Of a DNA stretch of 64,000 nucleotides, positions 17,590 to 27,615 are shown piece by piece. Location of the stretch: NCBI RefSeq assembly GCF_028583725.1, contig NZ_CP110680.1:4216001-4280000 (forward strand), given 5' to 3'. The translations under genes and the position numbers were made by a program. Numbering within the stretch: position 1 is the first letter of the stretch; each line of letters begins with the position of its first letter. The notes under the pieces were generated by a model that saw only the letters and a list, made by a program, of their open reading frames with translations, was not told where the DNA came from and ran no database searches. Origin of the DNA: Cellulomonas fimi. Its GTDB lineage: Bacteria > Actinomycetota > Actinomycetes > Actinomycetales > Cellulomonadaceae.

Positions 17590-19203
17590 CTAGTACGTGA
17601 ACGCGGCGACCCGCGACCTCAGGTCGGCGGACATCCGGGCGAGCTCCTCGACGTTGCTGCCCATCTGCGCCAGGACGTCGGAGCTGGTCGCGGCCGACGT
17701 GGCGACGCCCGTGATGTTCGTGGCGATGTCCCCCGTGCCGGCCGCGGCGTCGGCGACCCCGCGCGACATCTCGGTCGTGGTCGCGGTCTGCTCCTCGATC
17801 GCGGAGGCGATGGTGAGCTGGTGGTCGTTGATCGCCTCGATGATCGAGGAGATCTCGCCGATCGCCGACACGGCACCGGTGGTGTCGGACTGGATCGCCT
17901 CGACACGGCGCGCGATGTCCTCGGTCGCCTTGGCGGTCTCCGACGCGAGCTCCTTGACCTCGCCCGCGACGACCGCGAAACCCTTGCCTGCCTCGCCGGC
18001 CCGCGCGGCCTCGATCGTGGCGTTGAGCGCGAGCAGGTTCGTCTGCTCCGCGATCGACGTGATGACCTTGACGACGTTCCCGATCTCCAGGCTGGACTCG
18101 CCGAGCTTCGCGACGCGCTCGTTCGTCACGGTCGCCATCTGCGTCGCCTCGTGCGCGACCTTCGCGGCCTCGGACGCGCTCTGCGCGATCTCCCGGATCG
18201 ACGCGCCCATCTGCTCGGACCCGGCGGCGACGGACTGCACGTAGCGGGACACCTGGTCGGCGGTGGTGGCGACGACACCGGCCTGGGCACTGGTCTCCTC
18301 CTGCGCGGCGCCGACCTGCTGCGACGCGGCGGACAGCTCCTCGGCGGCGGCGGCGACGGTCTCGGCCGCCTCGACGACCCCCGCGAGGGTGGACCGCACG
18401 GACCGCTGCGCGACGCCGAGCGCCTCGGCGGTCTGGCCGACCTCGTCGCCGTTGCGCACCGTCGCCTCGACGGTGAAGTCGCCGCGCGCCATGGCCTGCA
18501 GGCTGCGACGGACGTCGTCGACGGCGCGCCGCACGTTGCGCACGACGAGCCACGTGAGGACGGACGCGAGGGCGAAGGCGACTGCCAGGTTGGTGACGAG
18601 CACGATCATGGCGTTCTCGGCGCGGGCCTGGGACTGGCCGGCGAGGCTCGTGATGAAGGCGGTGTTCTCGGCCGCGACCCGGTCGAGGTCCGCGACGTAG
18701 ACCTCGATGGCGGGCTGCCCGACCTCCTCGCGGATGCGCGCGTACTCGTGCAGGTCCTCCTCGAGCGCGGCCGGGACGAGCTGCTCGTCACGGATCTCCC
18801 GCCAGGTGGCGTAGTGCTCGAGGAACGCCTGCCAGGACTGCTCGCCGCCCGCCGCGGACGCGGTGTACGCCTCGATCTGGCCGTCGAGCTCGGTGTCGTT
18901 GGAGTCCAGCGCGCGGCGCCAGTCGCTCTTCGCCGTCGGCTCGTCCGAGGCGGCGATCTGGGCGACGATCATGCGCGCCTTGAGCTGGTTCTGGTGCACG
19001 AGGTCGCGGACGTCGCTGATCTGGCTCTGCCCGTCGGCCATGGTCTTCATGTCGGTCCGCGTCTGCTGGAGGACGAGGACCGCGTACCCGGACGACAGCA
19101 GCACGATCGTGCCGGCGACGGCGAGGGTGGCGAGGATCTTCGTCTGGATGCCGCGGTCCGCGAACCACTGGAGGCGGCGGCGGGACGACGTGGGCTGGGA
19201 CAT
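17590..19203 (-). CDS. Methyl-accepting chemotaxis protein
   Basis: 537-aa transmembrane chemoreceptor. TM1 lies at about 20-43, a helical periplasmic-side sensor (4HB-like) to about 194, TM2 at about 195-215, a HAMP domain to about 268, then a long cytoplasmic coiled coil. The conserved hairpin tip [20 protein letters not shown], at about 380-400, binds CheA/CheW. Gln/Glu pairs suitable for methylation ([19 protein letters not shown]) flank it. It signals to the flagellar motor through CheA, but no che or fla genes are in the window. ATG at 19203 chosen. Confidence 0.94.
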   Translation of the reverse strand: MSQPTSSRRRLQWFADRGIQTKILATLAVAGTIVLLSSGYAVLVLQQTRTDMKTMADGQSQISDVRDLVHQNQLKARMIVAQIAASDEPTAKSDWRRALDSNDTELDGQIEAYTASAAGGEQSWQAFLEHYATWREIRDEQLVPAALEEDLHEYARIREEVGQPAIEVYVADLDRVAAENTAFITSLAGQSQARAENAMIVLVTNLAVAFALASVLTWLVVRNVRRAVDDVRRSLQAMARGDFTVEATVRNGDEVGQTAEALGVAQRSVRSTLAGVVEAAETVAAAAEELSAASQQVGAAQEETSAQAGVVATTADQVSRYVQSVAAGSEQMGASIREIAQSASEAAKVAHEATQMATVTNERVAKLGESSLEIGNVVKVITSIAEQTNLLALNATIEAARAGEAGKGFAVVAGEVKELASETAKATEDIARRVEAIQSDTTGAVSAIGEISSIIEAINDHQLTIASAIEEQTATTTEMSRGVADAAAGTGDIATNITGVATSAATSSDVLAQMGSNVEELARMSADLRSRVAAFTY

Positions 19204-19520
19204 GCGGGCCTCTCGCTTCGGACGGCGAGGGGGTGGACGTGTGCGCGACCGGCGGGCTTGCCGGTGCGTCGTCACCCCCTGCGACGGCGCGGGGTCCGGC
19301 GTCGTCGCCCTTTTCGTTCGGCCGCGCTGTGGGCCGTGTGAGCGTTTCCTGTGCGCCGGTTCGGCCGGGTTCGACCCGGACCGTCCTGGACGTACGTCCG
19401 GGTAACACCCCGGTGCGTGGCGAGATGTGGTCATGATCTGCGCGCGGACCTGCGACCATGTGCGCACCCATCCGTCTCCGCCGCGCGACCTGCCGCGGCG
19501 ACCCGAGCACGAGGAGTACC
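19204..19520. other. Divergent intergenic region, chemoreceptor / lipoprotein
   Basis: 317 bp without a convincing gene. It contains a perfect 12-bp palindrome GGACGTACGTCC (19388-19399) roughly midway between the two divergent starts, and GAGGAG at 19511-19516 as ribosome-binding site of the lipoprotein. I could not place unambiguous -35/-10 pairs. Confidence 0.5.
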
Positions 19521-20315
19521 GTGCGACGCCGTCCTCTCATCGCCGTGACCACGGCGGTGGCCCTGACCACCCTGCTCGCCGCCTGTGGTGGCGACCCCGC
19601 CGCGAGCGAGCAGCCCGTCCCCACGAAGGCGGCCGCGACCGCGACGCCGACCCCGACGGTCGAGCCTCTCTCGGCGGAGAACGTCGTCACGCGGCTCGAG
19701 GCCGCTGCGGCCGCGCAGGCCTCGTACGACGTGACGATGGACGTGACGGGCCCGACGACGATGTCGGCCACCGGCTCGTTCCAGGCCGTCGACGGCCAGG
19801 AGAACTTCGCGATGCGCATGAACATCCCCGGCATGGGGGACATCGAGACGGTCTTCGTCGGCGGCCTGCTCTACCTCAAGATCCCCGCCCTGCTCGGCGA
19901 CCAGTACCTCCAGATCGACCCGAACGACGCGAGCAACCCGCTCGCGGCCGAGTTCGCGGGCATCGGCGACGAGGTCGGCGGCAGCGCGGTCGAGGGCCTC
20001 GAGGACGCCGTCACGAGCGTCGAGAAGGCGGGCGCGCCCGAGCAGCTCGACGGCGTCGAGGTGCAGCCGTACACCGTCGTGGTCGACACCACGAAGCTCC
20101 CGGCCGACAAGGTGGCCGAGCTCATGCCGGAGGGCGCGCCGAGCCTGCCGCCCACGATCACGTACTCCTACTGGGTCGACGCCGACGACCTGCTCCGCAA
20201 GGTGCAGTACGAGCTCATGGGCATGTCGACCACGCTCACGATGACGAACTTCGGCACCGCGGCCCCTGTCACCGCGCCCCCGGCGGACCAGGTGACGACG
20301 GAGATGCCGTTCTGA
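19521..20315 (+). CDS. LppX/LprG-like cell-surface lipoprotein
   Basis: 264 aa. Signal peptide with basic start, hydrophobic core and lipobox LLAAC (Cys about 22), a Thr/Pro/Ala tether, then a LolA-like beta-rich domain of the kind seen in actinobacterial LppX/LprG lipid-binding lipoproteins. [33 protein letters not shown] and [19 protein letters not shown] mark it. GTG at 19521 is chosen because GAGGAG precedes it and the frame then starts directly with the signal peptide. It probably carries or senses a lipid at the envelope; the ligand is unknown. Confidence 0.75.
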   Translation: MRRRPLIAVTTAVALTTLLAACGGDPAASEQPVPTKAAATATPTPTVEPLSAENVVTRLEAAAAAQASYDVTMDVTGPTTMSATGSFQAVDGQENFAMRMNIPGMGDIETVFVGGLLYLKIPALLGDQYLQIDPNDASNPLAAEFAGIGDEVGGSAVEGLEDAVTSVEKAGAPEQLDGVEVQPYTVVVDTTKLPADKVAELMPEGAPSLPPTITYSYWVDADDLLRKVQYELMGMSTTLTMTNFGTAAPVTAPPADQVTTEMPF

Positions 20316-20335
20316 CCTGCTGAGCGCGCACGCTC

Positions 20336-20376
20336 CCGACGCCCCGTCGCCCGGTTCGCGGACGGCGGGGCGTCGG
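20336..20376. terminator. Terminator after the lipoprotein gene
   Basis: Arms CCGACGCCCC (20336-20345) and GGGGCGTCGG (20367-20376) pair perfectly, with extra internal pairing. It is between convergent genes. Confidence 0.7.
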
Positions 20377-20436
20377 CATGCCCGCGGCCGTGACGCGTGC
20401 GGCGGGGACGCGCCGACGGCGGTGGGCGTCCGGGCG

Positions 20437-20841
20437 TCAGGCCCAGGTGGGCGGGTCGAGCTCGGTCGGCGGGGCCGGCCGCGGGAAGGGGACGCTCGGG
20501 GTGGGGCGCCACAGCGCGTTCGGGGTCCACGCGGTGCGTCGCTCGTCCGTCCCGTCGGCAGGCTCGTCGGCGTGGGGCCACAGCGACGGGACGGCGTGCT
20601 CGTGCGCCCGGTCGGTCGCGGGGTCGTGCGGCTGCTCGTGGAGGGCGTGCGCGGCGCCGGCCGCGTGACCGTGGCGGCTGGCCTCGTGCCCGAGGGCGGC
20701 GAAGGGGTCGTACCGCAGCAGCGGGACGGCGGCGACGGGCCGCACCCGGGTGTTCCACGTGCCGGCGTGCGGTCGGTAGGTCGGTGGCACCGGCCCGGGT
20801 CCCGCGTCCTCGCGGTGGCTGGGCTCGTCGTGCATCGTCAC
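20437..20841 (-). CDS. Small Pro/His-rich hypothetical protein
   Basis: About 134 aa, rich in Pro, His, Ala and acidic residues, with no membrane segment, signal or known motif; probably largely disordered. GTG at 20841 is preferred because GAGAGG lies at good distance upstream; the next in-frame ATG at 20835 is possible. The ORF could extend upstream to 20973 but that part looks non-coding. I do not recognise a family, and the reading frame could be fortuitous. Confidence 0.4.
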   Translation of the reverse strand: MTMHDEPSHREDAGPGPVPPTYRPHAGTWNTRVRPVAAVPLLRYDPFAALGHEASRHGHAAGAAHALHEQPHDPATDRAHEHAVPSLWPHADEPADGTDERRTAWTPNALWRPTPSVPFPRPAPPTELDPPTWA

Positions 20842-20955
20842 GTGGGTGTCGCCTCTCGTCGCTCGCTCGGCGACGAGTATCCCCCGAGAACCGGGGCCCA
20901 TGCGACATATCGGGCGCGCTCGATCGGATGAGGTGACGACGGTGCGCGACGCACG

Positions 20956-20989
20956 GGACCCCCGCCACCACATCGGGTGACGGGGGTCC
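20956..20989 (-). terminator. Terminator after the TauE/SafE gene
   Basis: Arms GGACCCCCG (20956-20964) and CGGGGGTCC (20981-20989) with a 16-nt loop, 22 bp past the stop of the leftward TauE/SafE gene. Confidence 0.7.
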
Positions 20990-21010
20990 TGGTGACCTGC
21001 TGAGGTCGGG

Positions 21011-21946
21011 TCAGACGGCCGGCGCGGCGGCCTTCTCCTCGCCCTCGACGACGGGCACGGCCTCGGCGCGGGCGGCGGCCTGGTCGGCGCGGTAGGCCCG
21101 GACCGACCAGACGATCGCGGCGACCCAGACGATCGCGATCACGCCGAGGACGAGGCCCTCCTGCGGCGTGTTCTTCCAGCCCACCCAGTCGCTGCGGACC
21201 AGGGTGCGGACGTTGGTGAGGACGATGATGCCGCCGACGGCGGAGCCCAGGATGCGCGGCGGGATGTGCCGGACGAGCCACGCGGCGAACGGCGCGGCGA
21301 TGACGCCGCCGATGAGCAGCGCGAGCACCCACGTGAAGTCGATGCCCTGCGAGCCGATCGCCCAGAGGAAGCCGAGGGACGCGGCGAGCGAGACGAGGAA
21401 CTCAGAGGTGTCGATCGAGCCGATGACCTTGCGGGGCTCGAGACGGCCGCTCGCGAGCAGCGCGGGCGTGCCGACCGGACCCCAGCCGCCGCCGCCGGTC
21501 GCGTCGATGAAGCCGGCGAAGACGCCGAGCGGCGCGAGGAACCGCTTGCGCAGCGGGAGGTGCTGGCGGTCGGTGCGCAGGCCGAAGAGCGTGAAGCGGA
21601 CCAGCAGGTAGACGCCGAGGGCCAGCAGGATGAGGGCCATGACCGGGGTGCCGGCCTCGGTCGAGAGGTTGGAGAGGACCGTCGCACCGAGGAACGCGCC
21701 GACCGCACCGGGGACGCCGATCCGCAGGACGACCTTCCAGTCGACGTTGCCGAACCGCCAGTGCGAGACGCCCGACGCGAGCGTCGTGCCGATCTCGGCG
21801 AGGTGGACGGTCGCGGACGCGGCGGCCGGGTTGGTGCCGATGGCGAGCAGCAGCGTCGACGAGGTGACCCCGTACGCCATGCCGAGGCTGCCGTCGACGA
21901 GCTGGGCGGCGAGGCCGACGAGGGCCAGGAGGATCAGGGAGCGCAC
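21011..21946 (-). CDS. TauE/SafE family sulfite/organosulfonate exporter
   Basis: 311 aa with about eight hydrophobic helices and the two-fold TauE/SafE repeat. Repeat 1 carries DGSLGMAYGVTSSTLLLAIG near the N terminus; repeat 2 carries GFIDATGGGGWGPVGTPALL (about 145-165). Members export sulfite, sulfoacetate or related anions. GTG at 21946 is chosen because GAGGTGG precedes it; the longer frame reads through promoter DNA. The neighbouring Rrf2 gene may regulate it, and a symmetrical element overlaps its -35. Confidence 0.88.
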   Translation of the reverse strand: MRSLILLALVGLAAQLVDGSLGMAYGVTSSTLLLAIGTNPAAASATVHLAEIGTTLASGVSHWRFGNVDWKVVLRIGVPGAVGAFLGATVLSNLSTEAGTPVMALILLALGVYLLVRFTLFGLRTDRQHLPLRKRFLAPLGVFAGFIDATGGGGWGPVGTPALLASGRLEPRKVIGSIDTSEFLVSLAASLGFLWAIGSQGIDFTWVLALLIGGVIAAPFAAWLVRHIPPRILGSAVGGIIVLTNVRTLVRSDWVGWKNTPQEGLVLGVIAIVWVAAIVWSVRAYRADQAAARAEAVPVVEGEEKAAAPAV

Positions 21947-22006
21947 GGGGGACCACCTCGGGGGACGCGGGTGCTGACGGCTGCGGTTGCTGCGGTGCTT
22001 TCGCAG

Positions 22007-22042
22007 ATAATTCCGACCGTCTTGGTGGCGAAACAACCACCA
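22007..22042 (-). promoter_or_regulatory. Promoter of the TauE/SafE gene with overlapping inverted repeat
   Basis: On the minus strand: -35 TTGTTT (22031-22036), 18-nt spacer, -10 AATTAT (22007-22012). An inverted repeat TGGTGG (22023-22028) and CCACCA (22037-22042), 8 nt apart, embraces the -35 and is a plausible repressor site, perhaps for the adjacent Rrf2 protein. Confidence 0.5.
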
Positions 22043-22105
22043 TCCGCATCCTGGACGGCGGCTCTCGCGATGCGGGCAGCCGTCCAGCAGCGTCTCAGTG
22101 CGCCG

Positions 22106-22564
22106 TCAGGGGTTGTCCCACGCGCCGTCGGTGTCGGCGAGCGCCTGCACCTGCGGCGGCAGCCGCCGGCCCACGAGGTCGGCGAGCGTCACCTCGTCGA
22201 GCACCTGGCGCACGCTCGTGCGCAGCGCGACCCAGACGTCGAGCAGCGCGGCGGCCGACCCCTCGTACGTGAGGCTCGGCGGCCGCTCGTCGCGGACGGT
22301 CACGAGCGGGCCGTCGACCGCGCGGATCACCTCCGCGAGCGTCACCTGGTCCGCGGGACGGGCCAGCCGGTAGCCGCCGGACCGACCACGGACCGACGCG
22401 ACGATGCCCGCCCGGCGCAGGTCGCCGAGGATCCGCTCGAGGAAGCTCACCGGGATGTCCTGCCCGCCGGCCAGCACGTCCGAGGACACCGGGTCACCGT
22501 GCGGGCTCGCCGCCAGCTCCGCGCACGCCCGCACCGCATAGTCCGCCTTCGCCGAGACCCGCAT
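22106..22564 (-). CDS. Rrf2-family transcriptional regulator
   Basis: 152 aa, standard Rrf2 length. N-terminal winged helix begins [17 protein letters not shown]; the recognition region is [21 protein letters not shown] and the wing is [13 protein letters not shown] (about 59-71). Only one cysteine (position 13) is present, so the three-Cys iron-sulfur site of IscR/NsrR is absent; it is nearer the cluster-free CymR type that senses cysteine status. That suits control of the neighbouring sulfite exporter. It is divergent from csoR, with 57 bp between starts. Confidence 0.88.
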   Translation of the reverse strand: MRVSAKADYAVRACAELAASPHGDPVSSDVLAGGQDIPVSFLERILGDLRRAGIVASVRGRSGGYRLARPADQVTLAEVIRAVDGPLVTVRDERPPSLTYEGSAAALLDVWVALRTSVRQVLDEVTLADLVGRRLPPQVQALADTDGAWDNP

Positions 22565-22595
22565 GCCCCGATTCTCCCCCGGCCCGGCGTCGGGA

Positions 22596-22615
22596 ATACC
22601 CCAGGGGGGTATGGT
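22596..22615 (+). promoter_or_regulatory. CsoR operator overlapping the csoR promoter
   Basis: ATACCCCAGGGGGGTAT (22596-22612) has perfect 7-bp arms and a 3-nt centre, the classic copper-responsive CsoR box. The -10 TATGGT (22610-22615) overlaps its right arm and lies 6 nt before the GTG, so the mRNA is probably leaderless and csoR-copZ-copA is repressed until Cu(I) releases CsoR. Confidence 0.85.
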
Positions 22616-22621
22616 GTTCGG

Positions 22622-22951
22622 GTGAGCGTCGACGACACCCCTCGTCCCACCGACCCGCAGGAGGCCACCGTGCACGGCTACACCGACGCCAAGGACGACT
22701 ACCTCAAGCGGCTGCGGCGCATCGAGGGACAGGTCCGCGGCATCGCCCGCATGGTCGACGAGGACGTCTACTGCATCGACGTCCTCACCCAGATCTCCGC
22801 CGTCACCAAGGCGCTCCAGGCCGTGAGCATCGGCCTGGTCGAGGACCACCTCGGCCACTGCGTCGTCGACGCGGCCCGCAAGTCCCCCGAGGAGGGCGCC
22901 GCGAAGGTCCGCGAGGCCTCCGACGCCATCGCCCGGCTCGTCCGCAGCTGA
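22622..22951 (+). CDS. csoR: Copper-sensing repressor CsoR
   Basis: 109-aa all-helical DUF156-family repressor. The Cu(I) ligand triad is intact: C51, H76 and C80, with the diagnostic 25- and 4-residue spacings. The DNA-contacting region [18 protein letters not shown] is standard. It represses its own promoter through the box at 22596. GTG at 22622 follows the -10 by 6 nt. The downstream copZ and copA complete a copper-export operon. Confidence 0.94.
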   Translation: MSVDDTPRPTDPQEATVHGYTDAKDDYLKRLRRIEGQVRGIARMVDEDVYCIDVLTQISAVTKALQAVSIGLVEDHLGHCVVDAARKSPEEGAAKVREASDAIARLVRS

Positions 22952-22984
22952 CCGCTGCTCCCCCACCCGACAGAGGAGAAGACC

Positions 22985-23218
22985 ATGTCCCAGACCACCA
23001 CCTTCGGCGTCGACGGCATGACCTGCGGGCACTGCGTGCACGCCGTGACCACCGAGCTGTCCGCCCTCCCCGGCGTCACCGACGTCGCCGTCGACCTCGT
23101 CGTCGGCGGGTCGTCCACCGTCCGCGTCACGTCCGACGCCCCGCTCGCCGACGACGCGGTCTCCGAGGCCGTCGTCGAGGCCGGCTACGCCGTCACCCCC
23201 CGGAGGTCCCTGCTGTGA
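22985..23218 (+). CDS. copZ: Copper chaperone CopZ (heavy-metal-associated domain)
   Basis: 77-aa single HMA domain of ferredoxin-like fold with metal motif GMTCGHC (11-17). It carries Cu(I) to the CopA ATPase in the cytosol. A strong AGAGGAGAAG ribosome-binding site precedes the ATG at 22985. The stop overlaps the copA GTG. Confidence 0.93.
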   Translation: MSQTTTFGVDGMTCGHCVHAVTTELSALPGVTDVAVDLVVGGSSTVRVTSDAPLADDAVSEAVVEAGYAVTPRRSLL

Positions 23219-25794
23219 GCACACCGGACGAGCGCCCCACGGCGGGCGCACCCGTCGCCCTCGTCGACCTCGACGTCCAGGGCATGACGTGCGCGTCGTG
23301 CGTCGCGCGCGTCGAGCGGCGCCTCAACCAGGTGCCGGGCGCGTCGGCGACCGTGAACCTCGCGCTCGAGACCGCGCACGTCGAGCTCCGGGCCTCCGAC
23401 GACGGCAGCGTCGCGGACGACTCCGCGCTGCTCGCCGCCGTCCGGCGCGCCGGGTACGACGGGCGCGTCACCGCGCGTCGCGGCGAGAAGGTCGCCGCGG
23501 GCGCGGAGGTCGTCGACCCGCAGGCGACGGTGGACCACGCCGGCCACGGCGCGGCGACCGTCCCCGCGGCACGGCACGCGGCCGGGCACGCCGGAGGGCC
23601 CGACGCGGGGCACGGTGCGGGTCACGGGCACGACATGGACCCGTTCGAGCACGCGCTCTCGGGCCACTCGATGGCGCCCGGTCACGAGATGGACGCCGAC
23701 GAGGACACCTCGGCCCCGACCGACGCGCGCGGCACCGACCTGCGCCGCCGGCTGCGGGTCGCGACCGTCCTCACGGTCCCCGTCCTGCTCCTGTCGATGA
23801 TCCCCGCGCTCCAGTTCACGGGCTGGCAGTGGGTCGTCGCCGCGCTGGCCCTGCCGGTGTCGACGTGGGCGGCCTGGCCGTTCCACAAGGCGGCGGCGCG
23901 CGCGGCACGGCACGGCGCGTCGACGATGGACACGCTCGTGTCGATCGGCATCGTCGCGGCGACCGGCTGGTCGCTGTGGGCGCTGCTGCTGGGCGGCGCG
24001 GGCGAGCTCGGCATGACCATGACGCCCACGCTGTGGCCCGCGGCCGACCCCGGCCACGGCGAGATGGCCGTCCCCGAGCTGTACTTCGAGGTCGCGGCCG
24101 TCGTCACGACGTTCCTGCTGGCCGGGCGCTACGCCGAGCACAGGTCCCGCCGCCGCGCGGGCGACGCGCTGCGCGCGCTGCTCGACCTCGGCGCGAAGGA
24201 CGTCGCACTGCTGGTCACGGGCCCGGACGGGCGTCGCGTCGAGCAGCGCGTCCCGGTCGGCCGGCTGGCCGTCGGCGACGAGTTCACCGTGCGCCCGGGC
24301 GAGAAGGTCGCGACGGACGGCGTCGTGGTGTCCGGCACGAGCGCGCTCGACACGTCGCTCCTCACGGGTGAGCCCGTCCCGGTGGACGTCGGACCGGGCG
24401 ACGAGGTGACCGGCGCGACCGTGAACACCTCCGGTGCGCTCGTCGTGCGCGCGACGCGCGTCGGCGAGGAGACGCGGCTGGCCCAGATCGGCCGGCTCGT
24501 CGCCGCGGCGCAGACGGGCAAGGCGCCCGTGCAGCGGCTCGCGGACCGCATCTCGGCGGTGTTCGTGCCGGTCGTGCTCGTGCTCGCCGCGGGCACGCTC
24601 GTCACCTGGCTGCTCGTGGGCGGCTCGGTGCAGGCCGCGTTCACGGCCGCCGTCGCGGTGCTGATCATCGCGTGCCCCTGCGCCCTCGGGCTCGCGACGC
24701 CGACCGCGCTCCTGGTCGGCACCGGCCGCGGCGCGCAGCTCGGCATCCTCATCAAGGGTCCCGAGATCCTCGAGAACACCCGCACCGTCGACACCGTGGT
24801 GCTCGACAAGACCGGCACGGTGACCGAGGGCCGCATGGCGCTCGTCGACGTGCTGCCCGTCGAGGGGACGTCGCGCGACGAGGCCCTGCGCTTCGCAGCG
24901 GCCGTCGAGCAGCTCGCGGAGCACCCGGTCGCCCGCGCGATCGCGACCGCCTCGCACGAGCCGTCGGACGCGTCCGGCCGCGCCGTCGAGGTGGGCGCGG
25001 ACGGTGTCGCCATCGGCGCCGACCAGGTGCACGACTTCCGCGCGCACGCCGGGCACGGGGTGTCGGGCGTCGTCCGCACCGCGCACTCGGGTGTCGGGCT
25101 GGCGCGTCGCGTGCTGGTCGGGCGCACCGGCTGGCTGCGCGACGAGGGCGTCGACACGACCCCCGTCGACGACGCCGTGCGCCGCGCGGAGGACGACGGC
25201 GCGACCGCGGTCGTCGTCGCGTGGGACGGCGCCGCGCGCGGCGTGCTCGTCCTGCGCGACCCGGTGAAGCCGACGTCCGCGCAGGCGGTCGCCGAGCTGC
25301 GGGCCCTCGGCCTGCGGCCCGTGCTGCTCACCGGTGACAACCTCGGCGCCGCGCGCGCCGCGGCCCGCTCGGTCGGGATCGCGGAGGACGACGTCATCGC
25401 GCAGGTCCTGCCGGCCGACAAGGTCGCGCAGGTCCAGCGGCTCCAGGCCGAGGGGCGTCGCGTCGCGATGGTCGGCGACGGCGTGAACGACGCCGCGGCG
25501 CTCGCCACGGCGGACCTGGGCCTCGCGATGGGCACGGGCACCGACGTCGCGATCGAGGCGGCCGACCTCACGCTGGTCCGCGGCGACCTGCGCACGGCCG
25601 GTCAGGCGGTGCGGCTGTCCCGCAAGACGCTGTCGGTGATCCGGCAGAACCTCTTCTGGGCGTTCGCGTACAACGTCGCGGCGATCCCGCTCGCGGCGCT
25701 CGGGCTGCTGAACCCGATGATCGCGGGCGCCGCGATGGCGTTCTCGTCGGTCCTGGTCGTCGGCAACTCGCTGCGCCTGCGCACGTTCGCCTGA
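23215..25794 (+). CDS. copA: Copper-exporting P1B-type ATPase
   Basis: 859 aa. One N-terminal HMA domain with GMTCASC (22-28), then a His/Met-rich linker (about 103-163, including [11 protein letters not shown] and [11 protein letters not shown]). Eight membrane helices follow, with the translocation motif C487-P-C489, phosphorylation site D531-KTGT and hinge GDGVND near 754. It pumps Cu(I) out of the cell. GTG start overlaps the copZ stop. The His/Met-rich insertion is longer than in most CopA proteins and may be an extra metal-collecting segment. Confidence 0.95.
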   Translation: MSTPDERPTAGAPVALVDLDVQGMTCASCVARVERRLNQVPGASATVNLALETAHVELRASDDGSVADDSALLAAVRRAGYDGRVTARRGEKVAAGAEVVDPQATVDHAGHGAATVPAARHAAGHAGGPDAGHGAGHGHDMDPFEHALSGHSMAPGHEMDADEDTSAPTDARGTDLRRRLRVATVLTVPVLLLSMIPALQFTGWQWVVAALALPVSTWAAWPFHKAAARAARHGASTMDTLVSIGIVAATGWSLWALLLGGAGELGMTMTPTLWPAADPGHGEMAVPELYFEVAAVVTTFLLAGRYAEHRSRRRAGDALRALLDLGAKDVALLVTGPDGRRVEQRVPVGRLAVGDEFTVRPGEKVATDGVVVSGTSALDTSLLTGEPVPVDVGPGDEVTGATVNTSGALVVRATRVGEETRLAQIGRLVAAAQTGKAPVQRLADRISAVFVPVVLVLAAGTLVTWLLVGGSVQAAFTAAVAVLIIACPCALGLATPTALLVGTGRGAQLGILIKGPEILENTRTVDTVVLDKTGTVTEGRMALVDVLPVEGTSRDEALRFAAAVEQLAEHPVARAIATASHEPSDASGRAVEVGADGVAIGADQVHDFRAHAGHGVSGVVRTAHSGVGLARRVLVGRTGWLRDEGVDTTPVDDAVRRAEDDGATAVVVAWDGAARGVLVLRDPVKPTSAQAVAELRALGLRPVLLTGDNLGAARAAARSVGIAEDDVIAQVLPADKVAQVQRLQAEGRRVAMVGDGVNDAAALATADLGLAMGTGTDVAIEAADLTLVRGDLRTAGQAVRLSRKTLSVIRQNLFWAFAYNVAAIPLAALGLLNPMIAGAAMAFSSVLVVGNSLRLRTFA

Positions 25795-25804
25795 CGGCGA
25801 CAGC

Positions 25805-25842
25805 ACGACGGCCCGGCTCCCCCCGTGGGGCCGGGCCGTCGT
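25805..25842. terminator. Terminator after copA
   Basis: Perfect 13-bp arms (25805-25817 and 25830-25842), 10 bp past the copA stop, between convergent operons. Confidence 0.8.
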
Positions 25843-25855
25843 CGTGTCGCGAGGG

Positions 25856-26647
25856 TCAGCGGAAGCGGCGGCCCTCGTCGCTGCGGTACGCCAGCGCCGC
25901 GAGGACGGCGAACAGCACGGTCCAGCCGACCAGCACCGGCACCGCCCACGCGTACGCGTCGTAACCCGTGGTCGCCTGGACCGCGAGGTCGCGGGCGGCG
26001 CGCGACGGGAGCGCCTTCGAGATCGCGTCGAGCCACGTCGGGAACGCCTCGGGCGGCAGGAACAGCCCGCCCGCGAAGGCCAGCGGGAACAGCGTGGCCT
26101 GCACGACCGCGATCGCGGCCTTCGACGACAGCCGGTACCCGATCGCGACGCCCAGCAGCAGGAACGGCACCGCGACGAGCGGCACGACGACCACGGCCGC
26201 GAGGGCCCGCCCGACGGGCAGGACCGCCTCGGTCAGCAGCGCGCCGATGAGCACGAGCGGCACGAGCGCCAGGTAGGCCCACAGCACGCCGTTGAGGACG
26301 CGGCCCGCGAGCCGCGGGCCGGCACCGGCGGGCAGCGTCCGCAGGTACGGGTCGAACGGGAGCGCCCGGTCCTCCGCGACGCCGACGCCGAACGTGAACA
26401 GGCACGTCGACATCACCGCGAACGTGCCGAGCTGCGCGACGGCGGCCGTCGCGACCAGCGGGTCCTCCGCGACGGCCCGCTGCGGGACGACGAAGAACAG
26501 CAGCGCGAGCGCGGGGAACAGCAGGTTGCCGAGCACCGCGATCGGGATGCGCACGGTCTCGATGAAGTTGAGCCGGGCGTGCAGCAGCGCGAGCGGCCAG
26601 AACGGCCGCACGTGCGCGACCGGCCGGGCGGCGGTGGTCGTGGTCAT
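25856..26647 (-). CDS. ABC-2 type transporter permease
   Basis: 263 aa with six predicted membrane helices and the ABC-2 layout, including the GGLFLPPEAFPTWLDAISKALPSR-type signature near residues 195-215. Partner of the ATPase directly upstream, whose stop overlaps this ATG (ATGA). Together they form a small exporter of unknown cargo, often drugs or envelope material in this family. Last gene of a four-gene leftward operon. Confidence 0.88.
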   Translation of the reverse strand: MTTTTAARPVAHVRPFWPLALLHARLNFIETVRIPIAVLGNLLFPALALLFFVVPQRAVAEDPLVATAAVAQLGTFAVMSTCLFTFGVGVAEDRALPFDPYLRTLPAGAGPRLAGRVLNGVLWAYLALVPLVLIGALLTEAVLPVGRALAAVVVVPLVAVPFLLLGVAIGYRLSSKAAIAVVQATLFPLAFAGGLFLPPEAFPTWLDAISKALPSRAARDLAVQATTGYDAYAWAVPVLVGWTVLFAVLAALAYRSDEGRRFR

Positions 26648-27615
26648 CGGACGGCCTCCTCGACGTCGTCGTCGCGGCGGGACCGGTCGATCGCCGCCGG
26701 GTCGGGGTCGGCGAGCGTCGCGCCCCACTCGGTGAGCGCGAGGAACGCCTCCTCGAGGGACGCGCCGCGCAGCTCCAGGTCGGTGAACGGCGCGTCCGTG
26801 CGGACCAGCGCCCGGACGAACGCATCGGCGTCCTCCGCGAGCACGGTCCAGCGTCGGCCGCCCGCGTGGTCCTCGGCGTGCGCGGTGTGCGCGCCCGGCA
26901 GCGTGCCCGGGTCGAGCACGGACCCCGCCGGCAGCGTGAGCATGACGCGCCGCAGGCCGACGAGACCGATCACGGCCTGCAGGGTGTCGTCGGCGAGGAT
27001 CCGCCCGCCGCCGACCACGACGACGCGCTCGGCGAGCGCCTCGACCTCCTCGAGGTAGTGGCTCGTGAGGACGACCGTCGCGCCGTCGGCGTGGTAGTCG
27101 CGCAGCGCCTGCCACAGGACGTGCCGCGCCTCGACGTCGAGACCGGTCGTGGGCTCGTCGAGCAGCACCAGACGCGGGCGCCCGACGAGCGCGAGCGCGA
27201 CCGCGAGCCTTCGCTTCTGCCCGCCCGACAGGCCGCCCGTCTGGCGCTTGACCAGGTCCTCCATGCCGAACCGGCCGAGGACCTCCGCGCGCGACATCGG
27301 GTCGGGGTAGTGGCCGCCGACGAGGTCGACGACCTCGCCGACCGTGAGCGTCGCGGGCAGGCCGGTCTCCTGCGGCGTGGTGCCGAGACCGATGCGGGAC
27401 GCCGCGGCGCGCGGGTCGCCGCCGAACAGCCGGACGGTGCCGCTGTCGGGCTTGCGCAGACCGCTGACGAGGCTGAGCAGCGTCGTCTTGCCGGCGCCGT
27501 TCGGGCCGAGCAGGCCGACGAGCTCGCCGTGCTCGACCGTGAGGCTCACGTCGTCGAGCGCGGTGACCGCGCCGAACCGGCGGGTCACGTGCCGGACGTC
27601 GAGGACGGCGCTCAC
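26644..27615 (-). CDS. ABC transporter ATP-binding protein (drug-export type)
   Basis: 323 aa. Walker A GPNGAGKTT (37-45), Q-loop region TTPQETGL, signature LSGGQ (129-133), Walker B LVLLDEP (149-155) and the switch His in LTSHYLEEVE are intact. The roughly 100-residue C-terminal extension is usual for DrrA/CcmA-like exporter ATPases. It hydrolyses ATP to drive the 263-aa permease. GTGA and ATGA overlaps on both sides show tight coupling. Confidence 0.93.
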   Translation of the reverse strand: MSAVLDVRHVTRRFGAVTALDDVSLTVEHGELVGLLGPNGAGKTTLLSLVSGLRKPDSGTVRLFGGDPRAAASRIGLGTTPQETGLPATLTVGEVVDLVGGHYPDPMSRAEVLGRFGMEDLVKRQTGGLSGGQKRRLAVALALVGRPRLVLLDEPTTGLDVEARHVLWQALRDYHADGATVVLTSHYLEEVEALAERVVVVGGGRILADDTLQAVIGLVGLRRVMLTLPAGSVLDPGTLPGAHTAHAEDHAGGRRWTVLAEDADAFVRALVRTDAPFTDLELRGASLEEAFLALTEWGATLADPDPAAIDRSRRDDDVEEAVR

